A DNA stretch of 64,000 bases from Aedes albopictus (taxonomy: Eukaryota; Arthropoda; Insecta; Diptera; Culicidae): assembly GCF_035046485.1 (NCBI RefSeq), contig NC_085136.1, positions 82,663,734 through 82,727,733 on the forward strand. Direction: 5' to 3'. The first letter of the stretch is position 1. Each line of letters opens with the position of its first letter. The notes beneath the pieces were generated by a model, which was not told the DNA's origin, made no database searches, and saw nothing but the letters and a program-made list of their open reading frames with translations. The position numbers were made by a program, and so were the translations under genes. Below, one piece after another: positions 32,950 to 44,494 of the stretch.

Positions 32950-33805
32950 GTCGAAATATTCCACGGGGCACCCTCTAGAATCGTGCCTTCGGATAAGAAG
33001 AACAATCTGTGAAAGATTCAGCTCAATCGGTTGAAAACTGAGCTGGCGCAAATGAGTTGGAGATTTGTATGAGATGTTCAGTCCAAATATATGGGAAATT
33101 GGATGACCTGTAGTCTCTCATACAGCACGCCGGTTCGGCGAGTTCGATTTGGCTCAGAATTGAAAGAATAACAGTTGATACCCTAATGAACAACTTTGTA
33201 GAAGATCATATCATGATAAAACTTAATTTAGTTGCGGTTTTAGCCAAAGAAACCAGGATGAGGGCATCTTCCCCCGTTTACTCTCGGTTGTTATATGCAG
33301 CACGTGTTGGTCGGCCGTAGCTTGCGCGCTACATCATAGGCAGCTATGTAATTCTATATTGTCTCGATACTCACCCACATGCGTGAGCAATGAAAATGAA
33401 GGACAACATAGCCGCCTATGATGTAGTGAGCAAGTTTCGAACGGAAAACACATGCTGCATGTAACAATCGAGTGTAAACGGGGGAAGATGTCCTAATCCT
33501 GGTTTCGTTGGCTAAAACCGCAACTAAATTAAGATTTATCATTATATGGTCTTCTACAAAGTTGTTCATTAGGGTATCAACTGTTATTCTTTCAATTCTG
33601 AGTCAAATGGAACTCGCCAAACCGGCGTGCTGTATAAGAGACTAGAGGTCATCCAATTTCTCATATAATTGGACTGAATATCCCATACAAATCTCCAACT
33701 CATTTGCGCCAGCTCAGTTTTCAACCGATTGAACTGAATCTTTCACAGATTGGTTTTCTTATCCAAAGGCACGATTCTAGAGGATGCCCCGTGAATTTTG
33801 TACGA
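32950..33805. repeat. 0.85-kb palindrome
   Basis: The left arm (CACGGGGCACCCTCTAGAAT from 32962 through TAGTTGCGGTTTTAGCC to about 33350) is matched base for base, with few differences, by the complementary right arm (about 33400-33793, ending GATGCCCCGTG). The loop is about 50 bases near 33350-33400. Each arm is a copy of repeat family R. It may be a foldback transposon or an inverted duplication. The minus-strand open frame at 33354-33569 is an artefact of this arm. Confidence 0.85.
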
Positions 33806-33844
33806 AATTTCCTCACTCATAATGGATTTATTCTATAAACTACA

Positions 33845-34415
33845 AAATTGCATAGCAGCCTGGCCGCTTTGATGCTTATAATTAGGGACAATGGAAATTC
33901 GCGGCAAAATTTCTTAAATTTCGCGGGCTACTATTGTTAATTTCGCGGCACTGTCGCGGTCACATATTTTTGATCGTTTTTATGAAGAAAACGCTAACTT
34001 TGCATGCCAAATAAATCATTAACTTGGTTTTCAGAGGTCTAATGATGAATTCATCGAAAAAGTAACATATATGACGTAAAAATAGAAAAGAATCATACAT
34101 TGAAAATACAGTAAACTTGTATAATGCGATACAATCAGTCAATTTATGTTTAAAAAATTGAAATTTATAAGGTATTTTGTCAATTTTCGCGGCATTTCGC
34201 GGGATTTTTCACATTTCGCGACCAACGGCCAATTTCGCGGATTTCGCGGCTTCCGCGAAATCGCGAATTTCCATTGTCCCTACTTATAATGCATCTGTGA
34301 TGAACTACAAGCATTAAGATTGACAAGAAAAATGGAAGAAGTAAACGATTTTATCATTTTCAAGGATACTATCAATGTGCTGTGAATGTGTAGACTAGCC
34401 TGGACTTTATCGACC
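33845..34415 (+). mobile_element. Diverged SINE-like retroposon, interrupted
   Basis: GCCTGGCCGCTTTGATGCTT and, after the hAT MITE, AAGCATTAAGATTGACAAGA match the 3' half of the retroposon at 5719-6245. Similarity fades before 34420 and no tail is evident. Confidence 0.5.
33883..34282. mobile_element. 400-bp hAT MITE, 8-bp TSD
   Basis: Ends TAGGGACAATGGAAATTCGC and its complement GCGAATTTCCATTGTCCCTA are perfect over about 20 bases. They are flanked by an exact CTTATAAT duplication (33875-33882, 34283-34290). The words TTTCGCGG and its relatives repeat subterminally on the right. No coding is present. It sits inside the SINE-like copy and is younger than it. Confidence 0.9.
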
Positions 34416-36830
34416 ACCAACCCATCACATGCTACAGTGCACACAATATCCCATTAGTTCCATTAACACCATTTTCTCGTGCCATCAAGCCATTTTCCCA
34501 AACAGCAATCAATTTCCGCTTAATTTAATTCTCGGTAGAACCTCTAGTACAACAATATACAACAAACTGGGCTAAAAATGTGCATAAGCACTTTGCCTTC
34601 CCAACTTCGCGACTCCGAAAGTGAGAGATGACCGCAGTACCCCCAACCCACTTACACCCTACTAGTTTAGTTCCCAAATTGACTTGTTGGTGTTTCCCGG
34701 AGAAAAAAAAAAAATATGATGATGCAACTTCTCCCGCACCGATTTTCAGCAGGGAAAGTTTTCCTCGAGACTTGTTTTTCCTTTCTCACGCCTCGAATAT
34801 TTTCCCAGTTTGCAGCCATTACCACCACCGACCGACACCGACCGCCGCCGCCGCCGGCAGCGTGCGAGTTAATCGATGAACCGTGAAAGGCGCCCTCATC
34901 CATCTTAAAACGGCTGTAATTTGTTTACCGAAGGAAAATTTATTGGATTTAATTAAAAATATGCTCTGGATGAGGCTTTATCGTGGCGGCAGTAAAATTC
35001 CAATCCCTGAGCTTTCCTTTTCCGCAGCCTTTCGCGGGTGCCCCGCGAAATGACGCAAAAATGTTTTATGAAGCTGATAATTAAAAATTCAATGCAAATG
35101 CCATCCCTTCCATCTGCTTTGCATCTCGAGGGCATATTGCGACAAAAAAAAAACGACGACGACGAACCAAAGAGTCAGTGGAAATCCCGCAAAATGTCTT
35201 AATTAAGCAATGATGCTGCTCCGTTTCAGCGAACTCAATTAAACACTATGGGAAAGGGACCCGGCACAAGCAATAGCGGCGGTGCCGAAGTTTTTCCGTG
35301 TGTACTGCACGTACATAGGCAAGAAACATGGGAATTTAAATTTGAAAAGAATTAACAAGTTTCTTGCGCAGGGACGGGGAAAAAGTTGCATCGAAACAAC
35401 CTACACAGAAATGTATAGGGAGGAGAATCCCCATCGAAAAGCCTTTTTAGACCATGGATAAAGTAGGAAAAAAAAAATACATAGGAAAATCCCTTCCGGC
35501 GAGGAGGGTGTTCGTTCATGAATGTTAATGAGAGATGAATTAGAGAGACCACGCTAAGACTAAGCCCACTCATGGGCTCAATCAAGCGTTTTAACGGTAA
35601 GTAGAGCCCCGATCAAAGAAACGAACCGCACCGGTCGCTGCTAAGTAGGGCTCGAAAGCGAAAAGTTTACGTACGGTTCGTAGCAGGGCTTAAAATATAG
35701 AGACACGCAAAGTACGGTCTCTATCCGTAGGCTCGTGCGCTCTCTCGCGTTTAGCTCTTTGGGTAGCGTAAAGAGGAGACGAAAGAACATGAGTATGGAT
35801 TTGTTGCCCGGTATATAGTTTCTAGAGAATGATTCTCTTGTTTTGTATAGTTAGAAATTTATTTTAGTTTGCATCAAATATTCAAAATTTTTATTTTTAC
35901 TTGCTTTGAAATTTTCAACCAAATAATATAATAGATCGTTACACGAATAACACAACAAAGTGTCTGACATACAATTGTGATAGAGTGACAATACAAACGC
36001 AGAAAAATAAAAGGTTTAAATTGACAAGCTTTGCTTAAGTATGTTTTGAATAAAGTTTTCCCTTCTTCGCCAATTTTAGGATCATGCATATCGAAAATGT
36101 ATTGATTTTCTCTTAAAATAGTTACGATTGTTCATAATCGCACTTTTAGTTTTTGATTCGGCCGATCGTTTCGAAACTTATATTTGAAATGTATAGTGAT
36201 TCAGTGAGTTTTTTTAACACGTACATGCTTGAGCCGGGGTTTCTACGCTGCAAGTAAAGTTTGGTTTCGCACATTTAGAAAAATGTCCGAATAAATAACT
36301 CGCGAAGTTCGTTCCGACAAGTTCCAAAATTATCGTCATCCGTCGCAGATTCCGGCAAGAAGATGTGCGTATTTTCTAACCCGAAAAGATACCATTTGAC
36401 GGTAATAAGTGACCACAAGGTTTACTTTCTCCACTTTCCGGGCTGAGATCCCCCGTTTTGAAAGAGCTGTGCCTCGCGTTTTGTTTTGTCGTGTATATTT
36501 CGAAAAAGGCAAAGAAGTTTTGGTTTGATTGCTTTTTTTTTAAAAGTGGTCGTCAGTGGGTGGTTTATTAAATATAAATTTGAAAATATAAATTAAATAA
36601 ACGAGACATTAGGAAGAAAGTGTGCGAAATGAGTAACTTCACCCTTGTAGAAACAATAGGGGAAAGCAGAAAAAAATCTGCGACAACCCCATGTGAATAA
36701 CACCGATCATACAGAATAGGAGGTTCGACATTATTTAGGTCTATAAAAACAACCCAACAATAGGGGAGATTTTTCCAATATTACACATTTTTTATTCATA
36801 GCTCTATTATACACATTCTTATATATTTAA
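34416..36830. other. Low-copy-looking non-coding DNA
   Basis: About 2.4 kb without a supported gene. Short simple repeats occur (CCGCCGCCG at 34848, ACGACGACG at 35153). Open frames at 34628-34903 and 35352-35585 show no domain. Near 35555-35580 a short hairpin, AAGCCCACTCATGGGCTC, is mirrored near 40068-40092 and may mark an old element end. A TTTTTTTT run and TATAAA words near 36530-36600 are not assigned. Confidence 0.35.
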
Positions 36831-36840
36831 AACATATTCA

Positions 36841-37092
36841 TCAACATGTAATCTGGATCGTTTGGTATACGCATCCTTCCTCCCCTGTAAATTCGAGAAG
36901 TACCTTGCCGAAAGAAAATATTCTGTACTCCAAGTATTTCGAAGAACACTTTGCGCGTAAATACAACGCAATAGACCTGGCCGCTTTGATGTATGTGTCC
37001 TGATATGCTGCAAGCATCAATATTGACAAGAAAAGTAACACGATTGCTTTCCAGGGTGATTCCGCGTACTGGCTGCGTATGTATAAGATTAG
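36841..37092 (+). mobile_element. SINE-like retroposon, 5'-truncated copy
   Basis: Matches the 3' half of the element at 5719-6245 (TTTGGTATACGCATCCTTCC, ACCTGGCCGCTTTGATG, ATGCTGCAAGCATCAAT, GCGTACTGGCTGCGTATG) and ends in the same TAAGATTAGATTAGA tail. The 5' part is missing, as is common in LINE-driven retroposition. The overlapping minus-strand open frames are artefacts. Confidence 0.7.
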
Positions 37093-37428
37093 ATTAGAGT
37101 AGTTATGATTTTTCAAAGATGCTTTGACTGTACCTAACTCAATTCAGATATCATAAAAACACTAGTTATTTTTTTTTTGTTAAAACAAACTTTAATCATA
37201 CCGATAAAAATCTAAAAAACTGAAGTCGAGCTGCCAAGTTTCATCAATTAAAATGGGCGGTGTGCAGGACTGCCATATTGTAGGTTCCTCGTTATAGAAA
37301 AAGCAAGTGTTGGATGTTAAAATACAACAAATGTTGTATGAAGTGCCAAAAAAGAGAGTGGGCTCATTATATACTTTCACAAATACGCAGTCTACTTCAA
37401 GCGCATAGAATCTGCTTCCAACAAAATA

Positions 37429-39077
37429 GGGTAAATGATGATGGTTGGACCGACCAAAAACCTGATCATGGTTGGACCATTTTGATAAATGTCGATTTTG
37501 CTCACATTTTCGAAAACAAAACTAACTGATATCTTGGCACAGTCAAAGAATTACTGTTTTTGCGCTGACATTGTATTGACTTACCTCAATTTGTTTTCAA
37601 ATCTGCTATAGAATTAACGATTTAAAAAGACTCATTATTTGCACCATTGTGGCTTCAAAAAAACTCTATTTAGAACACGCACAAAACATGTATTTCTTTT
37701 CCAAATATCTAAACTTTTTGTGCTGTACTATTGCGAAAACATGTTAATTTCACGGTGGTGCCTCACAAATGTATCATTTCTTATTAAAAATCCCATTAAT
37801 TACCGAAATTGACCAATATGATTATGATGATGGTTGGTCCTACGTGTGATTTTGGTTGGACCTAACCGTTACCATGTTGGTTACTATGATCAGTTTAGAT
37901 TGTTTATTGTTTTTCGCGCGTTGACAATTGAGAGTATCAATTTGTTCTCGGTTCAAAACAAACGCGAAAGATCTTTAACTTAAATTCTGCTGTTCGAAGT
38001 GATGTTTTAGATTAAAATGTTGTGTGCCGTGCGATTTCATGTACCAGTGTACCGACACCGATGGGATATTCACCACCTAGATCTCGGCCATTCCTACGGT
38101 CCAGTGCTTCCGTGAAATAAGCAACCACATTCCGTGCGTGGGTGTCAAATGCGTTTATTGAGCGGCAGGATCACCCAATCTTGGAATATCAAGTCCGATA
38201 CTGGCCCGAAGAAGACCGAGGAGGAGCAGGTGGCTAAAAGCTGCGCAGTTGCTGAAGGCTTTAGCCTCTTGTTCAGTGCGGTCGAAAAGATAAACTCAGC
38301 TGCTGATTGCTGAGCCACACGTAACTGCAACCTGGGTGCCATTCCTGATATCGTTGCAAGCCTATGGTGGAAATGGAATCAGATCATTGCATTGTAGAGA
38401 GGTGGCAAAAACTTCTATGCTATGCTGCATTTTGTATAGTAACGTTACCCAGCTGAAATAATGTGTAAGGATTCGTTTGAACAAATAAACATATAAAAAA
38501 AAATCAATCTTGTTTCTTTTTAAATTACTATATTCACTAAACCGCGAGCGGTAATGTCCGACGTGGGTACAACTGAGCGACTGGGATTTTCTAATTTGGA
38601 TGTTTCTTGGGGACCGCGGTCAGTGCAGTGGGTATCATATCCTATACCGGGCAAAGGAGAAGAAAATCTAACGTGCACTTCTGGAACTTGTAAGAATAGT
38701 CCGGTATTGTTTTATTGGTTGCTTAAATAATTTATAAATAAAATATTTAAATAAAATATAAATTTTGTAATTGCTAATCATAAGAAACAAAATACGCTAT
38801 TTTGTCAGTTGGTCCAACCATGATCAAATTCTTGGTCCAACCATAATCAGTGTAGGTCCAACCAAGATCAGAATTCTTTGCTTAATTTTAACTATTTATT
38901 TAATGATTATTTGAATAACCCAATGTTTCATCGGGCTTTTTAGAAACTAGAAAAGTAGAGCATTCCATTAATCCCAAGTATGAGATGCAAAACACTTTCT
39001 AGCATATGTAAAATTCGACTTGAATTTGGACTACGTATCAAAATACCCCAAATTGGTCCAACCATCATCATTTACCC
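37429..39077. mobile_element. TA-flanked element with GGGTAAATGATGATGGTTGG ends
   Basis: Perfect terminal inverted repeats of about 22 bases are flanked by TA (37427-37428, 39078-39079), at 1.65 kb. The core TTGGTCCAACCA and close variants recur subterminally (about 37447, 37470, 37832, 37851, 38812, 38840, 38862), the pattern of transposase-binding arrays. The interior near 38020-38340 is richer in G+C, but no intact transposase was recognised; the minus frame at 38145-38342 lies there. The TA duplication places it loosely with Tc1/mariner-like elements. Confidence 0.8.
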
Positions 39078-39079
39078 TA

Positions 39080-40625
39080 TTCATATACCAGTATATAAAA
39101 TATCGCAATATATATTAAGATTTCCGATTGATGCTTTGTAACTAAAAGGTTGTGACTGAGTATAGAATTAGCTAATGTTCAAATACATGTTTATGAAAAA
39201 AGGTTGCGCAAACTTATCGCAGACTGTTATAAGACAGCTTCTACTATGACCAGGATTCAAGAATTTTGACCTACGCGAAGTTGTAAAGGAGACAACTACG
39301 TAATAAATGTGTTGGAAATGCAAGGGATGTAATTATTCAATAGACCTAATTATTAAAAAAGATGCTCAAAATCTCAAATTCAGATAAATTTCTTGCGAGA
39401 AAGGCAACATGGATATCGAAGTGATGGATATTATTTTAGATAAAAATTCAACCTACAAGTCATACAGTAAGCAACAAACATATAATTTGAAAAAGATTGC
39501 TTGAATTCCGGGATTAAATACAATCATACATTATAGCGGTTTCTGCTTTTAGTAGTATTGCGTGTACATACACGCTGCATTACACGAACACCACTTGAGT
39601 TACTGGTTGAAAATAGTAAACAAAGGTCAGCTGTTCCCAGCAAAATCAAATGGGCATATTTTCAACCAGTAAATTTGCATTAGTGTTTGTGACACCGCGC
39701 ATCGAAACCACTATTGAGAAAATGATATCTTGAAACGCACCAAAACTGGTACAAATCTCCAAGGGAATTATTTATTTGAGTTCAACTTTTACTAACAGTT
39801 TTCAGTCTTATCCAAAACCCCTTCTTTCAAAATATGAGCACAGATTATTATACTGAATAAGATATGCAATAACACCATAGAAATTAACAAAATATTGCGA
39901 TGATTTACGGAAATGCAAAAAACCGATGGTACGGATAGAATAGAGACCACCGGTGCGGAAAGGCGACCGATCATTATTTTACTCACATGGAAACGAACGA
40001 CCGGTGCGAAAATGGGTGGATAACGAAATTAAAAATCGTTAACGACGTGCTGCTGCGTGTGTAGTGTTAAGCCCACGAGTGGGCTTGGTCTAAGAGAAGA
40101 GTTTGTAAAATTTCTGTTTGTGTTTCGCAGTCTGCAGCAGCCGGGAAGTTTGTGAAATATATGCAAACAAAATAAGGTGGTTTGTTCGACGAACTAGATG
40201 CGGGGTGGTATATACGATATGAGCGTTGGCAAACAATGGGCGACCCATCCCCATCCATGATCATGGTTCAGTAATTATTATTGGGAGATGAAATGAATTT
40301 TAATGCGGCTGGGATCTATTGCCCACGTGGATGAATAAATTATGTTAATACAATGAGTTTCATAATGGTTAGTGAACGGTTATTCTGATTTGGTAATTGA
40401 AATATCCGTTCAACTGTTTGGTTACAAAACTCCTCTGGCCGTTTCGGCTGTGCGATCTGCTATCTCTTCGAAACGACAAGGGTTTGAATTGTTTCTATGT
40501 AATGGCAATTTTTATTGCTATCTGAAGTTCCCTGAAACCACAGGGAGGCTTATCGAATTCACAGAAGCACAATGGTACACCCTGGAATATCTTGCATCTT
40601 TATATAACAAAATTAAACGTGTTAG
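39080..40625. other. Unassigned A/T-rich sequence
   Basis: No gene is supported. A frame at 40372-40812 begins in this tract, but its second half is the wrong phase of the LINE that starts near 40626, so it is rejected as a gene. The hairpin AAGCCCACGAGTGGGCTT at 40069-40086 is noted under 34416-36830. Confidence 0.35.
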
Positions 40626-42975
40626 GCTGGATTTATGGGCGAACGCGCTACAACGGACCAGATGTTCGCCATCCGCCAGGTGTTGCAGAAATGCCGCGAA
40701 TACAACGTGCCCACACATCACTTGTTCATCGATTTCAAATCGGCGTATGATACAATCGATCAAGAACAGCTATGGTAGATTAAGCACGAATACGGATTCC
40801 CGGATAAACTGATACGATTAATCAAGGCGACGATGGATCGAGTGATGTGCGTAGTTCGAGTATCAGGGATACTCTCGAGTCCTTTCGAATCTCGCAGAGG
40901 GTTACGGTAAGGTGATGGTCTTTTGTGCTTGTTGTTCAACATTGCTTTAGAGGGTGTAATTAGGAGAGCGGGGATAAACACGAGTGGTATGATTTACACG
41001 AAGTCCGTTCAGCTGCTTGGTTTCGCTGATGATATTGATATTATTGCTCGTGAATTTGAGACGATGGCGGAAACGTACATCCGACTAAAGAGTGAAGCCA
41101 GGCGAATCGGATTAGTCATTAATGTGTCGAAGACAAAGTATATGATGGCAAAGGGCTCCAGAGCAGGCATTGAAAAAGCTCGGCTCACGAGCAAAACTCA
41201 GCCAAATTCATGCTAACTTGATGCTCAACAGAACGATAGGCCATGAGCGCTCAGGCTCATTGATCTTGGACGCTCATCAGTCAAGTGAGCTTCGAGCACC
41301 GCAGCTCACTGCCCCAAAACTAACTGAGCTTGGATTTGTTTTGGAAAAATATCACATTTTTGACTGAATTGTTTGTGTATGAAACCTTCACCAATATAAA
41401 CAGCAGTTTTATTTCGATGTTTCCCTTTCCCTGGGATATTTAAATATTTTTTTACAGCCCAAGGTTAGATAAATAGAAATACACGTTAGATAGGATGTAA
41501 CCAATAGAACTACTTCCAAAGGGCTCAAGTACCTAGGCCAATTGTTGAACGAACCTTGGCCTTCTGGACCTTAGCTTGCATGGAATAAGTTACAGATTAC
41601 TCCCGTTAACTATGCACGATCAACCAAATCAACCATTTCGTTGGTATTGGTCTAACCGACAAGGATCCACAACCGTTGTAGAGAGAGATTCCTAGGACAA
41701 TGAAGTCTTAGTCGTCAAAAACCCTTTTCAGCGTGGTCAATACGGTCTCGCTCGTGTCCGTCGAATGCGTCTACGAAGGGAAACCCGTAGACCTCCTAGC
41801 TACTTTCTTAGCAATCTGCCATTGCTTTTGGTCTAATGAAGCGGCGGTGAGTTGTTTGAGGACCAAGCCACCAAGTCGTCATCTTCCAATTCATCACCAA
41901 TCCAACCTCTTGCAGCAACACCGTCCCAGTACGTCCCAGAACAAAGATCATTACCACATATGTATGATACCATATTCCATCCAACAATCAATAAAATCTC
42001 CACAGTTTTTGCATCAGTTGTTCCGCGTAGCCCTTCTGCCGGTTATGACAGAAGTGACTGTTCAGTAGTGCATGCAAATGATAATGGTTTGCTATGATTT
42101 TCAACTGGTACTAAATGGACCAAGTAGAAAGGCGTCGTCAAGCAAACTCCAGCTCATTGTTTATTACACAAGTGAGCCATCATGATCGCTGATTATAAAC
42201 GAGTTGAGCATAATAGTTCGCTCACAGAAACCGAACATAGTGATCATGTTGGGCTCATGCTCATTGAGCTCGCTCGTAGGTGCAATGCCTGCTCCAGAGA
42301 GGAATCACCGCGCCCGCCACCCCGAATTTATATCGATTGTGATGAAATCGAGGCAGTTGCAGAATTCGTGTACTTGGGCTCACTGGTGACCGCCGAAAAC
42401 GACACCAGCAGAGAAATTCAAAGGTGCATTGTGGCAGGAAGTCGTTCTTACTTTGGACTCCGCAGAACTCTACGATCGAATAAAGTTCACCGAAACACGA
42501 AGTAACTGTCTACAAAACGCTGATTAGACCGGTAGTCCTCCATGGGCACGAAACATGGACCCCACGTGCAGAGGACCAACACGCCCTTGGAGTTTTCGAA
42601 CGGAAGGTACCATCTACGGCGGAGTGCAGATGGAAGACGGGACTTGGAGAAGGCGAATGAACCACGAGCTGCATTAGCTGCTGAGAGAACCAACCATCGT
42701 CCATACCGCGAAAATCGGGAGGCTACGGTGGGCGGGTCACGTCATATGGATGTCGGATAGCAGCCCAACTAAAATGATTCTCGAGAGTCATCCGACCGGT
42801 ACAAGAAGACGTGGTGCGCAGCGAGCTAGGTGGGTCGACCAAGTGGAGGACGATCTGCGGACCCTACGCAGAGTGCGGAACTGGAGGCAAACAGCCATGG
42901 ACCGAGTGGAATGGAGACGGCTACTATGTACAGCAGAGGCCACCCAGGCCTTAGCCTGATCGGTAAGTAAGTAAG
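40626..42975 (+). pseudogene. RTE-like LINE reverse transcriptase, split and decayed
   Basis: Two pieces of one non-LTR retrotransposon ORF, 40626-41190 and about 42290-42960. The first reads TTDQMFAIRQVLQKC and HHLFIDFKSAYDTID, then LLFNIALEGVIRRAGI and the catalytic FADD box (QLLGFADDIDII at 41012-41040). The second continues with IEAVAEFVYLGSLVTAEND and ends RRGAQRARWVDQVEDDL to ATQALA, stop at 42957. The polymerase would copy element RNA at a nicked target. Breaks include an in-frame TAG after QEQLW, missing bases near 40905, several frame changes at 42500-42750, and loss of the 5' end. A very short 3' UTR with a TAAGTAAGTAAGT tail fits the RTE clade. Clade assignment is by feel of the motifs. 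Confidence 0.75.
41190..42290. mobile_element. About 1.1 kb inserted in the LINE, type unresolved
   Basis: LINE homology breaks at GCATTGAAAAAGCTCGG and resumes near CCTGCTCCAGAGAGGAATCA. Both inner edges are rich in GAGCTC/GCTCA words (GCTCACTGCCCCAAAACT on the left, GGGCTCATGCTCATTGAGCT on the right), but clean termini and target duplication were not resolved. The interior has no recognised domain; overlapping frames at 41733-42097 are not supported. Confidence 0.5.
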
Positions 42976-42984
42976 TGCCAGTGG

Positions 42985-43290
42985 TGTGGATCATATCACC
43001 TACCATAGGTGACTCGTGTCAAATGTGGGGGATGCTGTGGATTTCACGGATTCTAGTAGCAACGGGTGTCGAACTAACATTCCTTCCCTTTCCCGATGAC
43101 CGTAAGGACGTGGCCGGCGACGTTATTGACTTTCAAATGTTGAACTCTCGAGTTGTACACATTGAGAATGGTTAGCTAGATCCAAGCTTCAACATTCAAT
43201 GGTTCTCTGTGCAACTTCGATTGTTCTGGTCAATCACGGAGTACCAACTACGATGTGTACGGTTATCTTTGCTTTGATTTTAATCATCCT
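42985..43290 (+). mobile_element. SINE/LINE 3' module, 5'-truncated
   Basis: Shares ATCATATCACC, ATAGGTGACTC, GACCGTAAGGACGTGGCCGG and GGTCAATCACGGAGTA with the insertions at 7898-8585 and 45430-46336. Only the 3' domain is present. It lies directly after the LINE tail at 42975, so it may have inserted at or near it. Confidence 0.65.
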
Positions 43291-43299
43291 ATTTACTAA

Positions 43300-43507
43300 A
43301 ATTGCAGTCCTTGGCTTGGACTGACTCTCATCGTAGACGAGTTCACAATTTGATGAAGAGCAACCTAATACCCTACTATTCTAGACCCAGGACTCCTGGA
43401 TCAAAACCAAGTCCACGGTCTTTGGTAGATCTCTTTATATCACTCATTTTCGCTGTAATGAATTTTATTTATTTTTTTACGGCTTACTTACCCTTTACAG
43501 GGGCACA
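43300..43507. other. Unassigned short tract
   Basis: Contains a SINE-like phrase (GACCCAGGACTCCTGGATCA near 43384) and a T-rich run. No gene is supported. Confidence 0.25.
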
Positions 43508-43861
43508 TTATTCCCTCTGTTCAAGACGGCATTGAACCGATGACTTACCGGCGTTTGTACGTTGCATATTGCGCGGTGGTTTTCCGTATCCATAGGCAGA
43601 TGATTGCCTTTGCACGTTTGAACCAGCATACCTAGAACTTCCACTTACTTCATGGACACTAATCTCCGGATTGCCTTTTTTCGCAGGAAGCTCAGTTTTG
43701 GATAACATACAGGGCCCCTTGCCAACTCCACTTGTCCCTAGCATAGCTAGGTCTTGCTGGACTTGAAAAGAGTCCATGGTCACATCTTCCAGAGCATTTG
43801 AGGGAGTTTGCTCAGCAGCATTGAGATGGCCAGAGCGCGCGTTTCTTTTTTGTCTGCCCAT
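43508..43861 (-). CDS. Hypothetical 117-codon minus-strand frame
   Basis: Frame starting MGRQKRNARSGHLNAAEQ and ending in CRLEQRE, low in hydrophobic residues and with coding-like composition (many S, G, K, Q). No domain is recognised. Two consensus donors (GAA|GTAAGTGG, GCCG|GTAAGT) lie inside, so only part may be coding. A stop lies three codons upstream of the ATG. A different frame just upstream (43862-43952) reads NVELVLTVDDASLRKLRERQ and also looks protein-like, then is cut by the hAT MITE. It is most simply a decayed retroelement ORF1 or host pseudogene. Confidence 0.3.
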   Translation of the reverse strand: MGRQKRNARSGHLNAAEQTPSNALEDVTMDSFQVQQDLAMLGTSGVGKGPCMLSKTELPAKKGNPEISVHEVSGSSRYAGSNVQRQSSAYGYGKPPRNMQRTNAGKSSVQCRLEQRE

Positions 43862-43952
43862 ACCTGTAGTTTAATACAAACTGTCTTTCCCTGAGTTTAC
43901 GCAAAGAAGCATCATCGACTGTAAGAACGAGTTCGACATTATCTCCTTTTAT

Positions 43953-44486
43953 CAGGGGCCTACATCGTCGAAACCAAAACATGACGCTGAAAGCGAGCAC
44001 CCATCAGCATCGGACGGACGCCGACGACGGGAACATTCAAAACAACATGCATGCGCTTCGCTTCAGCCGCCCTTCTTGTCACTTTCTTCGACGCAACGAC
44101 GGGTGGCGGCTCATTTTCACACCGACTGGGATTCAATTGAAATTTTCAAATTGTCTAAAATGTATGTTTGCTTAATATTTTTATGGGTAATGAACTATTT
44201 CAGTAAAATATGCATAGCATACATTAACATTACATAGATTTGCCGGTTGTTACACTCATCAATTGAGTTATAACAGAGAAATTCATTCGATGTCGAACGA
44301 GCGTACGTGAGCTTGTGAGTGCGAAACAAAGTGGCGTCTGCGACGACGCAGCACCGTCGGTTCATCAGTGACGATGACAGTTGGGCTGAGCGACGACGCC
44401 GGCGCCTTGTTTCCATTGACGATTGAAACCATTGTTTACAAACTTCGCCTGAAAATTTCAATTGAAATTGAAAATGTAGGGCCCTG
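43953..44486. mobile_element. hAT MITE with CAGGGGCCTACAT ends, 8-bp TSD
   Basis: Left end CAGGGGCCTACAT and right end ATGTAGGGCCCTG are inverted repeats, flanked by an exact CCTTTTAT duplication (43945-43952, 44487-44494). The interior has subterminal TTCAATTGAAATTTTCAA words. At 534 bp it has no coding. It interrupts the minus-strand coding-like tract around it. Confidence 0.9.
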
Positions 44487-44494
44487 CCTTTTAT

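Noticed and set aside
34628..34903. Overlapping plus and minus frames of about 80 codons
   Set aside because: Low-complexity runs of CCG and A; no domain, no splice or start context that favours either strand.
40372..40812. 146-codon plus frame as a gene
   Set aside because: Its second half reads the LINE in the wrong phase and the first half shows no domain.
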